From the NCBI GenBank assembly GCA_963666475.2, contig CAXXJM010000001.1, positions 434,001 to 498,000 on the forward strand: a DNA stretch of 64,000 nt. Direction: 5' to 3'. The stretch is from JBFHIZ01 sp963666475. GTDB taxonomy: Bacteria > Bacillota > Clostridia > Lachnospirales > Lachnospiraceae. The first letter of the stretch is position 1, and every line of letters starts with the position of its first letter. Position numbers and translations under genes: made by a program. The notes under the pieces were generated by a model that worked only from the letters and a program-made list of their open reading frames with translations, ran no database searches and was not told where the DNA came from. Below, piece after piece: positions 1 to 8,076 of this stretch.

Positions 1-458
1 CATTTAAACAAGATATGGTTGTAGATTTTGCAAAGGTAGATGACTTGATTTTTCTTTGTGGGCATTATGAGGGTATTGATGAGCGTGTTTTGGAAGAGAT
101 AGTAACTGATTATGTCTCAATAGGTGATTACGTATTGACCGGAGGTGAACTTCCTGCAATGGTAATGATTGATGCAATTTCGCGATTTGTGCCAGGCGTT
201 TTGTCCAATGACACATCCTCAAATGATGAATCATTTCAAAATGGATTGTTGGAATATCCACAATATTCTAGACCCGATGAGTGGAACAAAAAAAGAGTAC
301 CAGATGTTTTGCTTTCAGGACACCATGCAAACATAGAAAAGTGGAGAAAAGAGCAATCCGTACTTCGAACCAAAGAACGACGCCCGGATTTGTATGATAT
401 ATATCTTCAGGATAAGAAATCTTATTCAAAAAAAGATAAAAAAAAGAAGAGTATGTGA
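1..458 (+). CDS. trmD: tRNA (guanine-37-N1)-methyltransferase TrmD, C-terminal part
   Basis: This is the 3' part of trmD; the frame is already open at the window edge. TrmD uses S-adenosylmethionine to methylate G37 next to the anticodon, which prevents frameshifting. Visible family landmarks are the trefoil-knot SAM-binding segment (CGHYEGIDERV, then SIGDYVLTGGELPA) and the C-terminal RPDEW...VPDVLLSGHH...W block. The protein ends in a lysine-rich tail whose last codons and stop lie inside the terminator hairpin that follows. In many Firmicutes rplS comes next, but here an opposite-strand LtaS-like gene intervenes. The identification is secure; only the N-terminus is missing. Confidence 0.96.
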   Translation, partial: FKQDMVVDFAKVDDLIFLCGHYEGIDERVLEEIVTDYVSIGDYVLTGGELPAMVMIDAISRFVPGVLSNDTSSNDESFQNGLLEYPQYSRPDEWNKKRVPDVLLSGHHANIEKWRKEQSVLRTKERRPDLYDIYLQDKKSYSKKDKKKKSM

Positions 459-478
459 ATTTCACATACTCTTCTTTT
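441..478. terminator. Bidirectional terminator between trmD and the LtaS-like gene
   Basis: A 14-bp inverted repeat (AAGAAGAGTATGTG at 444-457 against CACATACTCTTCTT) is flanked by a T-run on the right and an A-run on the left, so it can terminate both converging transcripts. It overlaps the last codons and stop of trmD and abuts the stop of the - strand gene. Confidence 0.9.
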
Positions 479-2713
479 TTAGTTTGTATAAAATTCTAAA
501 CCAATGACACGATAGTAATCCAATTCGGCAATTTTTGATGAGATGTAGAATGTATTATCTACATTTTTTTTCATTTGATCAAGTTCTTCCTTTGAAATCT
601 CTACACCGGAAAAAGAATTGACTTCTTTTGTTCGATGATTGTAGGAATAGGTATCTGTTATAAAACTACGATTTGGGAAAATAACTAAACCGGGTTCATC
701 ATCAAAGATATCTCGTCCAGCTAGCAATCTTGAATCGTATTCTACACCGAGCATATTTAATACGGTAGGTAACACGTCAATGGCTTCACATTGTTTTGTT
801 ATAATCTCTTGCTCTGTTTTTCCTGGATCATATAGAATAAGAGTTGATTGATATCTTTCGAAATCAGGATCGACTGGATGTCCAAGAAATTCGGAGATAT
901 TTTCATCTGTTAAACCATATGGATAGTGATCTGCAACCATGACAATAATTGTATGATCTAGTTGTCCGCTTTCTTTAAGCTGGTTTAATACATATTCCAT
1001 TGCAAGATCCAATTCGATGTTACAGGCAATGTATGCTTTACATGCTTCTGAATATGGAAGGTCAGAAACTTCGTCTTTGTGTTTATTGGACTGTGTATTT
1101 CCTGAAAACGTATAATTTAAGTGACCGCTTACAGTCATATAGTATGCAACATAAGGTTCCGAGTTTTCGTACATTGGCATGGACTGAATCATCATGTCGA
1201 GATCGGATTCTGGCCATCCGCCAACATCGAGGCCATTGCCATCATAATAAAAATTATACCCTAGATTTGGGTGAGAGAGATTTCTTCCATATACAGTTCC
1301 GGAATTATCATGAAATGCATTTGCTTGATAACCAAGAGGTAAGAGCATATGGGGGAGAGAAAACGCAAAATAATTAGTGGCTGTCTTTTTGAATGTGTTT
1401 TTTTGACTCATTGGTAATAAACCAGTAGACATCATATATTCACCATCGGATGTAGAGGTATACCAATCACCAGTTGTATAAAAATTTTCAAATAGATAAC
1501 CAGAAGTTGCCATTTTATACAATGTTGGAGTCAGATCTTTATCTACAGCATAAGGGGAGAATGCTTCGCAAGTCATATAAATTACGTTGTAACCTTCGTA
1601 AATTCCAGTCTTATCATTTTCAGATGTTGGGTCAAGTGCTGCAAAATAATTGTTTAATTTTAAGATGTCAGAGTTTGTTTCACTTTTTGACAGTGATTCA
1701 AAATCAATGTTCATCACATGATCTTGATAAACTGGCTGGGCAGTCTCTTCGGAAACGTTTTCTCCTGATTCTGAATCGACTGGTTCTGTGATTTCTTGAC
1801 TTTGCTCATTCTGGGTTGTTTGATTATTTGGCTGTGCAGTTGGGTCATCAATTACAGGTATAGTAGAAATCTCAGTAGTAGGTAGCGATAGTTCGTATTC
1901 ATCTCGAGGTACAAATCCAACTAAATTTCGATAGATGTCTATTGACGTAGAAGAAATTGCGCCAAAAACCGGAACCGATTCATCAATGTTATCCGTATTG
2001 TAGTATAAATCATAAGGAGAAAAGGTCTCTTTGTCTCCTGTATTAATAATGACTAGAAAAAAAGAATACATAAGCACAGCATACATAGCAAAGGTTGCAA
2101 TCATTGCATAATGTCTTTTTCCACGAGTTTCTTCACGCGGATTCATTCTTTTTCTGAGCATATGGAAAAGAATAAAGATAATTAATGGAACGAAAGTAAG
2201 TAATAATTGTGGACTTGATTCAATAATTCCCTGAATCGCTTCTTTATAATAGGAGGTTGCCTGCCCTGCTAAAGAGAATGCGGATAAAGAAAGGTAGAAT
2301 CCGAAAATATGATAAATAACTAGTTGAGCACAATAATATATTACCAATATTACACTTAAGATACTTTGTAAGAAGGTCCTTATTTTTTTGCTTTTACGAT
2401 TGCAGATGAGTGCGAATAGAAAGCTTGGAACAGCTGACAATAATGGAATGTATAAAATGGATTGGTGAAAAAAATCACGTGATGTAAAAATACGTACAAT
2501 TAGTTCGTAGTACATAAATGACGCATAAAAAAACAAGAAAACGCCGAGAAATGTAATGTAGTAAAAGCGTTCCTTTTTTTCTGTATTTAGTAGCAAATTT
2601 AGTTCTTCATGGGTAGTGGCAGAACCATAATCAATATTTAAATCCTCAATTTGGATTTCAGGCAGCGCATCTTCGGATATTTGATTTTCATTTGGATTTG
2701 TGTTATTATTCAT
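479..2713 (-). CDS. LtaS-family membrane sulfatase-fold phosphoglycerol transferase
   Basis: This is a membrane protein of about 744 aa with the lipoteichoic-acid-synthase architecture. It has a polar N-terminus of about 50 residues, about five hydrophobic helices between roughly residues 50 and 225, an acidic Thr/Gln/Glu-rich linker (about 275-330), then an extracytoplasmic alkaline-phosphatase-like domain. In that domain TSTSDGE holds the expected nucleophilic Thr (about residue 421), TCEAFSPY a metal-binding Glu (about 383), and VADHYPYG a metal ligand. The family transfers glycerol phosphate from phosphatidylglycerol to a surface polymer; the exact polymer here is inferred. The ATG at 2711-2713 was chosen because a GAGAGG Shine-Dalgarno precedes it; an upstream in-frame ATG at 2767 has none. 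It lies inverted between trmD and rplS. Confidence 0.88.
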   Translation of the reverse strand: MNNNTNPNENQISEDALPEIQIEDLNIDYGSATTHEELNLLLNTEKKERFYYITFLGVFLFFYASFMYYELIVRIFTSRDFFHQSILYIPLLSAVPSFLFALICNRKSKKIRTFLQSILSVILVIYYCAQLVIYHIFGFYLSLSAFSLAGQATSYYKEAIQGIIESSPQLLLTFVPLIIFILFHMLRKRMNPREETRGKRHYAMIATFAMYAVLMYSFFLVIINTGDKETFSPYDLYYNTDNIDESVPVFGAISSTSIDIYRNLVGFVPRDEYELSLPTTEISTIPVIDDPTAQPNNQTTQNEQSQEITEPVDSESGENVSEETAQPVYQDHVMNIDFESLSKSETNSDILKLNNYFAALDPTSENDKTGIYEGYNVIYMTCEAFSPYAVDKDLTPTLYKMATSGYLFENFYTTGDWYTSTSDGEYMMSTGLLPMSQKNTFKKTATNYFAFSLPHMLLPLGYQANAFHDNSGTVYGRNLSHPNLGYNFYYDGNGLDVGGWPESDLDMMIQSMPMYENSEPYVAYYMTVSGHLNYTFSGNTQSNKHKDEVSDLPYSEACKAYIACNIELDLAMEYVLNQLKESGQLDHTIIVMVADHYPYGLTDENISEFLGHPVDPDFERYQSTLILYDPGKTEQEIITKQCEAIDVLPTVLNMLGVEYDSRLLAGRDIFDDEPGLVIFPNRSFITDTYSYNHRTKEVNSFSGVEISKEELDQMKKNVDNTFYISSKIAELDYYRVIGLEFYTN

Positions 2714-2834
2714 TAAATAATTCCTCTCAAGCTTTTTCTTTTTTATAGAACAAAGAACTGACTTCATAAAAAATATGATAACATAATCAGTTCAATTTAT
2801 ATATAGTCAAAATTATATATTTTTTAAAAATATA

Positions 2835-2863
2835 TTGCAATTTTGTGAGAGGTATGATAATAT
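2835..2863 (+). promoter_or_regulatory. Promoter of rplS
   Basis: A sigma-A-type promoter: -35 TTGCAA (2835-2840), 17-nt spacer, -10 TAATAT (2858-2863). The predicted transcript starts just upstream of the L19 leader hairpin. Confidence 0.75.
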
Positions 2864-2881
2864 TATCAAGTTGTCAACAAG

Positions 2882-2914
2882 GATGTTCCGCTGTTACTAG
2901 GTATTATGAACATC
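2882..2914 (+). promoter_or_regulatory. Probable ribosomal protein L19 leader
   Basis: The short 5' leader of rplS folds as GATGTTC (2882-2888) against GAACATC (2908-2914). The loop begins CGCTG, as I recall for the Firmicutes L19 autoregulatory leader, and the structure ends about a dozen bases before the GGAGG ribosome-binding site. Binding of excess L19 would repress its own synthesis. The assignment rests on remembered motif and position, not on a covariance search. Confidence 0.6.
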
Positions 2915-2935
2915 GCTATTATGAAGGAGGATATC

Positions 2936-3283
2936 ATGAACGATATTATTAGAGAAATTGAAGAACAAGAAATGAATAAAGAAGTGCAAGAATTTTCTGT
3001 TGGAGATACAGTAAAAGTACACGCTATGATTAAAGAGGGTACAAGACAAAGAATTCAGGTATATGAAGGAACTGTTATTAAAAAACAAGGTGGAAGCAAT
3101 CGTGCTACCTTCACTGTTCGTAAAACTTCAAATGGTGTAGGAGTTGAAAAAACTTGGCCTTTATACTCTCCAAACATCGAAAAGATCGAAGTTGTGAGAC
3201 GTGGTAAAGTAAGAAGAGCGAAACTGTTCTACTTAAGAGACCGTGTAGGTAAAAAAGCAAAAGTTAAAGAAATCGTACAATAG
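2936..3283 (+). CDS. rplS: Large ribosomal subunit protein bL19
   Basis: This encodes L19 (115 aa), a 50S protein at the 30S-50S interface. The sequence runs in family order: FSVGDTVKVHAMIKEGTR, the YEGTVIKKQGG block, TFTVRK and the basic C-terminal RRGKVRRAKLFYLRDRVGKKAKVKE. The ATG at 2936 was chosen because GGAGG (2926-2930) lies at good spacing and it gives the usual L19 length; an upstream in-frame ATG at 2906 falls in the leader hairpin. The gene has its own promoter, a probable autoregulatory leader and a terminator, so it is a single-gene unit. Confidence 0.97.
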   Translation: MNDIIREIEEQEMNKEVQEFSVGDTVKVHAMIKEGTRQRIQVYEGTVIKKQGGSNRATFTVRKTSNGVGVEKTWPLYSPNIEKIEVVRRGKVRRAKLFYLRDRVGKKAKVKEIVQ

Positions 3284-3291
3284 AATGTGTT

Positions 3292-3322
3292 AAAAAGGAA
3301 CAGAGAAGTCTGTTCCTTTTTT
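3292..3322 (+). terminator. Terminator of rplS
   Basis: The stem AAAAAGGAACAG / CTGTTCCTTTTTT has a 6-nt loop and ends in a run of six T. Confidence 0.92.
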
Positions 3323-3323
3323 C

Positions 3324-3352
3324 TTGTTTGAATGGGAGATATCATGTATAAT
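3324..3352 (+). promoter_or_regulatory. Promoter of the lepB-rbgA-lepB-rnhB operon
   Basis: -35 TTGTTT (3324-3329), 17-nt spacer and a consensus -10 TATAAT (3347-3352), directly after the rplS terminator and 30 bp before the first lepB. Confidence 0.82.
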
Positions 3353-3381
3353 AATTTTGGAAACATCGGTGAGGAAATGAT

Positions 3382-3960
3382 ATGTCAAAGAATAAAGGCT
3401 TGAGTTTTAGAAAAAAAAAGAAAAAAAAAATTAGTGCTAGTGTAGTTCGAGAAGTGTTTTCTTGGATTTTTAGTATATCAATTTCAATTATTCTTGGAGT
3501 GGTGCTTGTTTTTTTCTTTGGAATGCGTGTTTCGATGATTGGAACATCCATGGAACCAACAGTATACAATACTGAGAATGTATTAGTCAGTAAGGTTCGA
3601 TATCTCTTTAGCAATCCTAAAAGAGATGATGTAGTTGTGTTTTTACCAAATGGAAATGAATACTCACATTATTATGTGAAAAGAATTGTAGCGATTCCAG
3701 GAGACACTGTGCAAATCATTGATGGCAGATTATTCGTGAATGGAGTATTAAACTCCGCATACGATAAGATGGAAGATCCAGGAATTGCAGAAAAAATGAT
3801 TGAACTTGGAGATGACGAATATTTTGTTTTGGGAGACTCCAGAAATAGTGGAGAAGATTCCCGGTCGGGTAATATTGGCCTGATTTCTAAACAATTGATT
3901 GAAGGAATTGTTTGGTTTCATTTGGGTAGTGATGAACACACACTAGGTTTTGTTAATTAA
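3382..3960 (+). CDS. lepB: Type I signal peptidase (first of two)
   Basis: A membrane-bound serine protease of 192 aa that removes signal peptides from secreted proteins. After an unusually lysine-rich cytoplasmic start (residues 10-16) comes one membrane helix (about 25-47). Next are the catalytic-serine box GTSMEPT (Ser56), the box with the general-base lysine YYVKRIVAIPGD (Lys100), and the C-terminal FVLGDSRNSGEDSR box. Length and single anchor match the Gram-positive Sip type. A second, divergent copy follows rbgA in the same operon, and the two share all active-site boxes. The ATG is preceded by GAGG. Confidence 0.95.
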   Translation: MSKNKGLSFRKKKKKKISASVVREVFSWIFSISISIILGVVLVFFFGMRVSMIGTSMEPTVYNTENVLVSKVRYLFSNPKRDDVVVFLPNGNEYSHYYVKRIVAIPGDTVQIIDGRLFVNGVLNSAYDKMEDPGIAEKMIELGDDEYFVLGDSRNSGEDSRSGNIGLISKQLIEGIVWFHLGSDEHTLGFVN

Positions 3961-4058
3961 TTTGGAGATACATTTGATTGTTGCTCAGATGTAATCGTTT
4001 TGGACTACGACAAAGCAAGAATAGACTCCGAAAATATTTTCGTAGAAAGAGGATAAAT

Positions 4059-4913
4059 ATGAATTATCAATGGTTTCCTGGTCACATGACTAAGGCAAAA
4101 AGAATGATGCAGGAAAATATATCGCTTGTCGATCTTGTTATAGAGGTAGTTGATGCAAGGATTCCGCAAAGCAGTAGAAATCCTATTATTGATGAACTTG
4201 CAAAAAATAAATTTCGTTTAATTTTACTAAATAAAGCAGATTTGGCAGATGAACGAAAAAATAAAGAATGGATAGCTTTTTTTGAATCACAAGAGATTGC
4301 AGTGATTCCAATGAATTCGAAGCAAAGAAAAGATGCAAAACGTGTTCAGCCTGCAGTTGATAAAATCTGTCAGAAAAAGATTGAAAGAGACCGAGCACGA
4401 GGGATAATCAATCGTCCGGTACGTGCGATGGTTGTTGGTATTCCTAATGTTGGTAAGTCTACTTTTATAAATTCCTTTGCTGGAAAAGCTTGCACAAAAA
4501 CAGGAAACATGCCTGGTGTAACCAAAGGGAAACAATGGATTAAATTGAATAAGAATTTAGAATTATTAGATACACCTGGAATTTTATGGCCCAAATTTGA
4601 TGATCAGGAAATTGGGAAAAAATTAGCATTTATAGGTTCGATGAATGATCAAATTTTAGATACAGAAGAAATGGCTACAGATCTTATCAAATTTCTAAAG
4701 AATAATTATCCCGAGTCGATTCTTGATTTGTATGGCATCACGGAACAAGATGATGCGTATGCTGGACTGATGATGGTTGCAAAACAGAGAAATTGTTATA
4801 AAAAAGGCCAGGAACTAGATTATATGAAAGCCGCACGAATTGTTCTTGACGAATTTCGTAGTGCAAAAATTGGAAGAATCACTTTAGAAGTTCCAGTGAA
4901 AGGACAAGAATAG
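4059..4913 (+). CDS. rbgA: Ribosome biogenesis GTPase RbgA (YlqF)
   Basis: This 284-aa circularly permuted GTPase is needed for late 50S subunit assembly. The motif order is G4 (LNKADLAD), G1 (GIPNVGKST, residues 127-135), G2 (GNMPGVTKG) and G3 (LDTPG), which is diagnostic of the YlqF/YawG class. The N-terminus NYQWFPGHMTKAKRMM is the family signature. The ATG at 4059 was picked for that signature and for GAAAGAGG just upstream; the longer open frame from 3978 adds residues foreign to the family. It sits between the two signal peptidase genes and upstream of rnhB, as in the conserved rplS-ylqF-rnhB order. Confidence 0.96.
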   Translation: MNYQWFPGHMTKAKRMMQENISLVDLVIEVVDARIPQSSRNPIIDELAKNKFRLILLNKADLADERKNKEWIAFFESQEIAVIPMNSKQRKDAKRVQPAVDKICQKKIERDRARGIINRPVRAMVVGIPNVGKSTFINSFAGKACTKTGNMPGVTKGKQWIKLNKNLELLDTPGILWPKFDDQEIGKKLAFIGSMNDQILDTEEMATDLIKFLKNNYPESILDLYGITEQDDAYAGLMMVAKQRNCYKKGQELDYMKAARIVLDEFRSAKIGRITLEVPVKGQE

Positions 4914-4914
4914 G

Positions 4915-5505
4915 ATGGAAAAGGAATATTATACAAAAGAAGAAAATCAAAGAATTAATAAGAAAAACAGAAAAGAAATTATGAAAGAAGTGTTAAGTAC
5001 TAGTATATATTTATTGGTTGTTTTAATTCTTACATTTCTAACCATTAAATATGTTGGTCAAAGGACAGAAGTTGTTGGGTCGAGCATGGAACCAACATTG
5101 TCTGATTCTGATGATTTAATCAACAGTAAAATTACTTATCGTCTACATGATCCTGAACGCTTTGATATCATTATTTTTCCATATAAATATGAAGAGAACA
5201 CAAACTACATCAAACGTATCATTGGTCTTCCAGGAGAAACCGTCTTTATCGATGAAGATGGAACTATTTATATCAATGGGAATGTTCTTGAGGAGAATTT
5301 TGGTAACGAGATTATTCAAGATCCAGGACTAGCTGCGGTTCCGATTACATTGGGTGCTGACGAGTACTTTGTTTTAGGCGACAATCGAAACAATTCCAAG
5401 GATTCTAGAAAAATAGAAGTTGGAAATATTAAACGAAGTGATATTATTGGTAAAGCAGTATTTCGAATTATGCCATTTAATAAATTTGGAAAAATAGAAG
5501 AGTAA
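4915..5505 (+). CDS. lepB: Type I signal peptidase (second of two)
   Basis: A second Gram-positive-type signal peptidase of 196 aa, starting one base after the rbgA stop. It has a charged 24-residue N-terminus, one membrane helix (about 26-44), the serine box GSSMEPT (Ser57), the lysine box NYIKRIIGLPGE (Lys100) and FVLGDNRNNSKDSR. Every catalytic box matches the first copy, but the N-termini and linkers differ clearly, so this is an old paralogue pair. Which substrates each copy prefers cannot be read from the sequence. Confidence 0.95.
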   Translation: MEKEYYTKEENQRINKKNRKEIMKEVLSTSIYLLVVLILTFLTIKYVGQRTEVVGSSMEPTLSDSDDLINSKITYRLHDPERFDIIIFPYKYEENTNYIKRIIGLPGETVFIDEDGTIYINGNVLEENFGNEIIQDPGLAAVPITLGADEYFVLGDNRNNSKDSRKIEVGNIKRSDIIGKAVFRIMPFNKFGKIEE

Positions 5506-5555
5506 AGAATGATGGCACATTGTTACAAAGCTTTACGAAAGGTATGGTTATAAAT

Positions 5556-6314
5556 ATGAATGAAAATATACAGTTCATAAAGAAACAGTTTCAGGCAGCT
5601 AATTTGAATGAGCTGCCTGTTTTATTAAGGGAATATCAAGCGGATTCAAGAGCAGGTGTAATTAAAATCTGTGAACAAGGAGCAAAGCGTATTCGTGATT
5701 TTGAAATTGAGTCTGCGCGAATGAATCAAATGTTGGAATTTGAACGTAAATATAAAGATGCAAAATATATTTGCGGAATTGATGAAGTTGGGAGGGGCCC
5801 ATTAGCAGGTCCTGTAATGGCCGGAGCCGTCATATTACCGAAGGACGATATCATATATTATTTAAATGATTCGAAGAAACTGACTGAGAAAAAAAGAGAA
5901 GAACTTTATCTGGAAATTATTGAAAAAGCAGTATCGACAGGGATTGGGACAATATTACCGAATAGGATTGATGAAATTAATATTTTGCAGGCGACTTATG
6001 AGGCGATGAGAATCGCTATCAATAATTTGGATGTTACACCCGATATTCTATTAGTAGATGCTGTTACAATTCCAAATGTTGAAATTCCACAAATTCCAAT
6101 CATTAAAGGAGATGCAAAAAGTGCGTCAATAGCAGCGGCTAGTATTTTAGCAAAGGTTACTAGAGATCGTCTTATGATAGAATATGATCAGGTTTTTCCA
6201 GAGTATGAGTTTGCAAGTAATAAGGGATATGGGTCCCAAAATCATATTGATGCACTAAAAAAATATGGCCCTACTGCAATTCATCGGACAAGCTTTATTA
6301 AAAACTTTCTGTAA
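5556..6314 (+). CDS. rnhB: Ribonuclease HII
   Basis: RNase HII (252 aa) cuts RNA in RNA-DNA hybrids and single ribonucleotides in DNA. The first acidic motif is GIDEVGRGPLAGPV (Asp76, Glu77), another conserved Asp is in LLVDAV (Asp168), and the AKVTRDRLM and NKGYGS segments follow. An N-terminal extension of about 70 residues before the catalytic core matches the Bacillus-type enzyme. The start is uncertain: GAAAGG lies one base before an ATG at 5544 and 13 bases before the ATG chosen here, while a TTG frame opens at 5520. It is in the operon behind rbgA. Confidence 0.95.
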   Translation: MNENIQFIKKQFQAANLNELPVLLREYQADSRAGVIKICEQGAKRIRDFEIESARMNQMLEFERKYKDAKYICGIDEVGRGPLAGPVMAGAVILPKDDIIYYLNDSKKLTEKKREELYLEIIEKAVSTGIGTILPNRIDEINILQATYEAMRIAINNLDVTPDILLVDAVTIPNVEIPQIPIIKGDAKSASIAAASILAKVTRDRLMIEYDQVFPEYEFASNKGYGSQNHIDALKKYGPTAIHRTSFIKNFL

Positions 6315-6348
6315 GAATATAAAAATTTTTTGAAAAGGGTTGGAATAT

Positions 6349-8028
6349 ATGGAACAATCAAATTCACTCTATGTCAAAGGTAGAACAACTGATAAAGGGA
6401 ATGTGCAAATATATGTGAAGGGCGCTACGGATGCGTCGGTTATTCGAATGCCTTCAAATGTACAGATTGGCAAAACATTGCAAGGTCAAGTTGTATCTAT
6501 GGTGGGTGAAGAGGTCGAACTATTGCTACAGGGGAATACAAGAATTTTTGCAAAATTAGATCCTAATATGCAGGTGACATTAGGTCAATTGATAAATTTC
6601 GAAGTACAAAAAAACGATCAAACGATTTTACTTCGGCCGCTATTTGAAAATGTAAGTCAAGATAAAAATATCGAAAAAGCATTGATCGAAGCAAAATTAC
6701 CCATAACAGAAAAAAATATTCAGATGGTGGATGCGTTAATGCATAAAGGAATGCCAATTAATCGACAGGCACTCGTGGAATTAAATCAGATACAAGTTCA
6801 ATTTCCACATGTGAATGTTGGTATTTTGGCAGAAATGAAGTCTCTTCAAATACCGATTACAAATCAAAATATTTCCCAATATATTAGCTACCAAGGGACA
6901 GAACACTATATTTTTGATGCTTTGGATGAATTAACGAACGAAGTAATGAAAGTGTTGCATGCATCAATGGAGCCATTACAGGCAAACGATGAACAAAGTT
7001 TGCCTGCAAATATACTGTTTCGTTCTTTGATGAGCTCATTATCTGCGGATTCGGAATCGATGATTCAAATCAAGCAAGATATGGGGCATATACCTACGGA
7101 AACAGATCAAAATCAAATTTCAACAGATGGATTAAAAGTAGATAATTCAGCGGTCTATGTTACAGAAGATTCGACTGGCCCAGAGGATCAGGGTTTATTA
7201 ATTCTGTCTAAAGATAATCCTTATGAAACAAAAGATTCCTATTTGAATAATCTTAAAAATTTGTTGTTGCAGAACGCCACTTCAGATGAACAAATAAGAC
7301 TCATCAATAAAGCGGGGTTAGAACCACAGAAATTACTACAAACAATGGTTGACTTGATGAAGGAAGAAAATGATTTTCCAGAGGCTGAAAAGTTACTTTC
7401 TTCGAAACCATTTGAGCAGACTCTTCGGAGTTATTTGGAGCAGAATATTCTATTAAGTGCTGAGCAGTTTAAAGAGAAGGAAATGGTCCAAGAATCCTTT
7501 CGAAATCTAAGCCGATTATTAAATAGTATGGATTCATTTGCTGAGAAATTAGGAAAATCAGGAGAAGATGTATTAAAAAGCTCAACGAATATTCAACAAA
7601 ATTTGGATTTTATGAATCATATAAATCAAATGTATTCTTATTTGCAAATACCAATCAAAAATGCTGATTTGAATGGGAAAGGTGAACTTTTTGTCTATGC
7701 AAAAAAAAGGGCCAAAATAGATGAAGATGATATGTTGCGTGCAATTCTTCATTTAGACATGAAGCACATCGGCGTAGTTGATATTGACGTAAGACTTTCT
7801 CGTGAAATGGTTTCTACAAATTTCCAGGTGCAAGATACTAAAATATTAGATTTTATTGAGGAACAATTACCAAAATTAGATCAAATTCTAGAAAAAAAAG
7901 GATACCAGGTGAAGAGTTCAGTAGCAGTTGCAGAAGGGCCGGTGTCATCAACAAGTCGATTTGAACCTGCAAAGGTTTCCGATGATTATTATCTGGTATC
8001 AAATCAGTCGTTTGACGCGAGAGCATAA
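6349..8028 (+). CDS. FliK-like (YlqG-type) protein with a C-terminal hook-length-control-like domain
   Basis: A 559-aa protein, predicted soluble, with no signal peptide or membrane helix. Most of it is low-similarity, Gln/Asn/Glu-rich sequence. The last 120 residues (from about GELFVYAKKRAKIDEDD) follow the pattern of the FliK C-terminal Flg_hook domain: a beta segment, HIGVVDIDVRLS, then a helix shaped like ILDFIEEQLPKLDQILEKKGY. Its position after rnhB and before an FlhB-C-terminal homologue matches B. subtilis ylqG-ylqH. In flagella FliK's C-terminus signals to FlhB's C-terminal domain to switch export substrates; whether this pair does anything similar is unknown. The ATG at 6349 follows AAAAGGG. 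No flagellar gene is visible nearby. Confidence 0.72.
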   Translation: MEQSNSLYVKGRTTDKGNVQIYVKGATDASVIRMPSNVQIGKTLQGQVVSMVGEEVELLLQGNTRIFAKLDPNMQVTLGQLINFEVQKNDQTILLRPLFENVSQDKNIEKALIEAKLPITEKNIQMVDALMHKGMPINRQALVELNQIQVQFPHVNVGILAEMKSLQIPITNQNISQYISYQGTEHYIFDALDELTNEVMKVLHASMEPLQANDEQSLPANILFRSLMSSLSADSESMIQIKQDMGHIPTETDQNQISTDGLKVDNSAVYVTEDSTGPEDQGLLILSKDNPYETKDSYLNNLKNLLLQNATSDEQIRLINKAGLEPQKLLQTMVDLMKEENDFPEAEKLLSSKPFEQTLRSYLEQNILLSAEQFKEKEMVQESFRNLSRLLNSMDSFAEKLGKSGEDVLKSSTNIQQNLDFMNHINQMYSYLQIPIKNADLNGKGELFVYAKKRAKIDEDDMLRAILHLDMKHIGVVDIDVRLSREMVSTNFQVQDTKILDFIEEQLPKLDQILEKKGYQVKSSVAVAEGPVSSTSRFEPAKVSDDYYLVSNQSFDARA

Positions 8029-8076
8029 ATTTTCTTCTTTATTTTATGCGTGGAAAGAATGAAGAGTGGAGCAAAT

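Noticed and set aside
3410..3433. Poly-A tract at the start of the first lepB as a frameshift or phase-variation site
   Set aside because: The tract encodes a plausible lysine-rich cytoplasmic end and the frame is intact; a single sequence gives no sign of variation.
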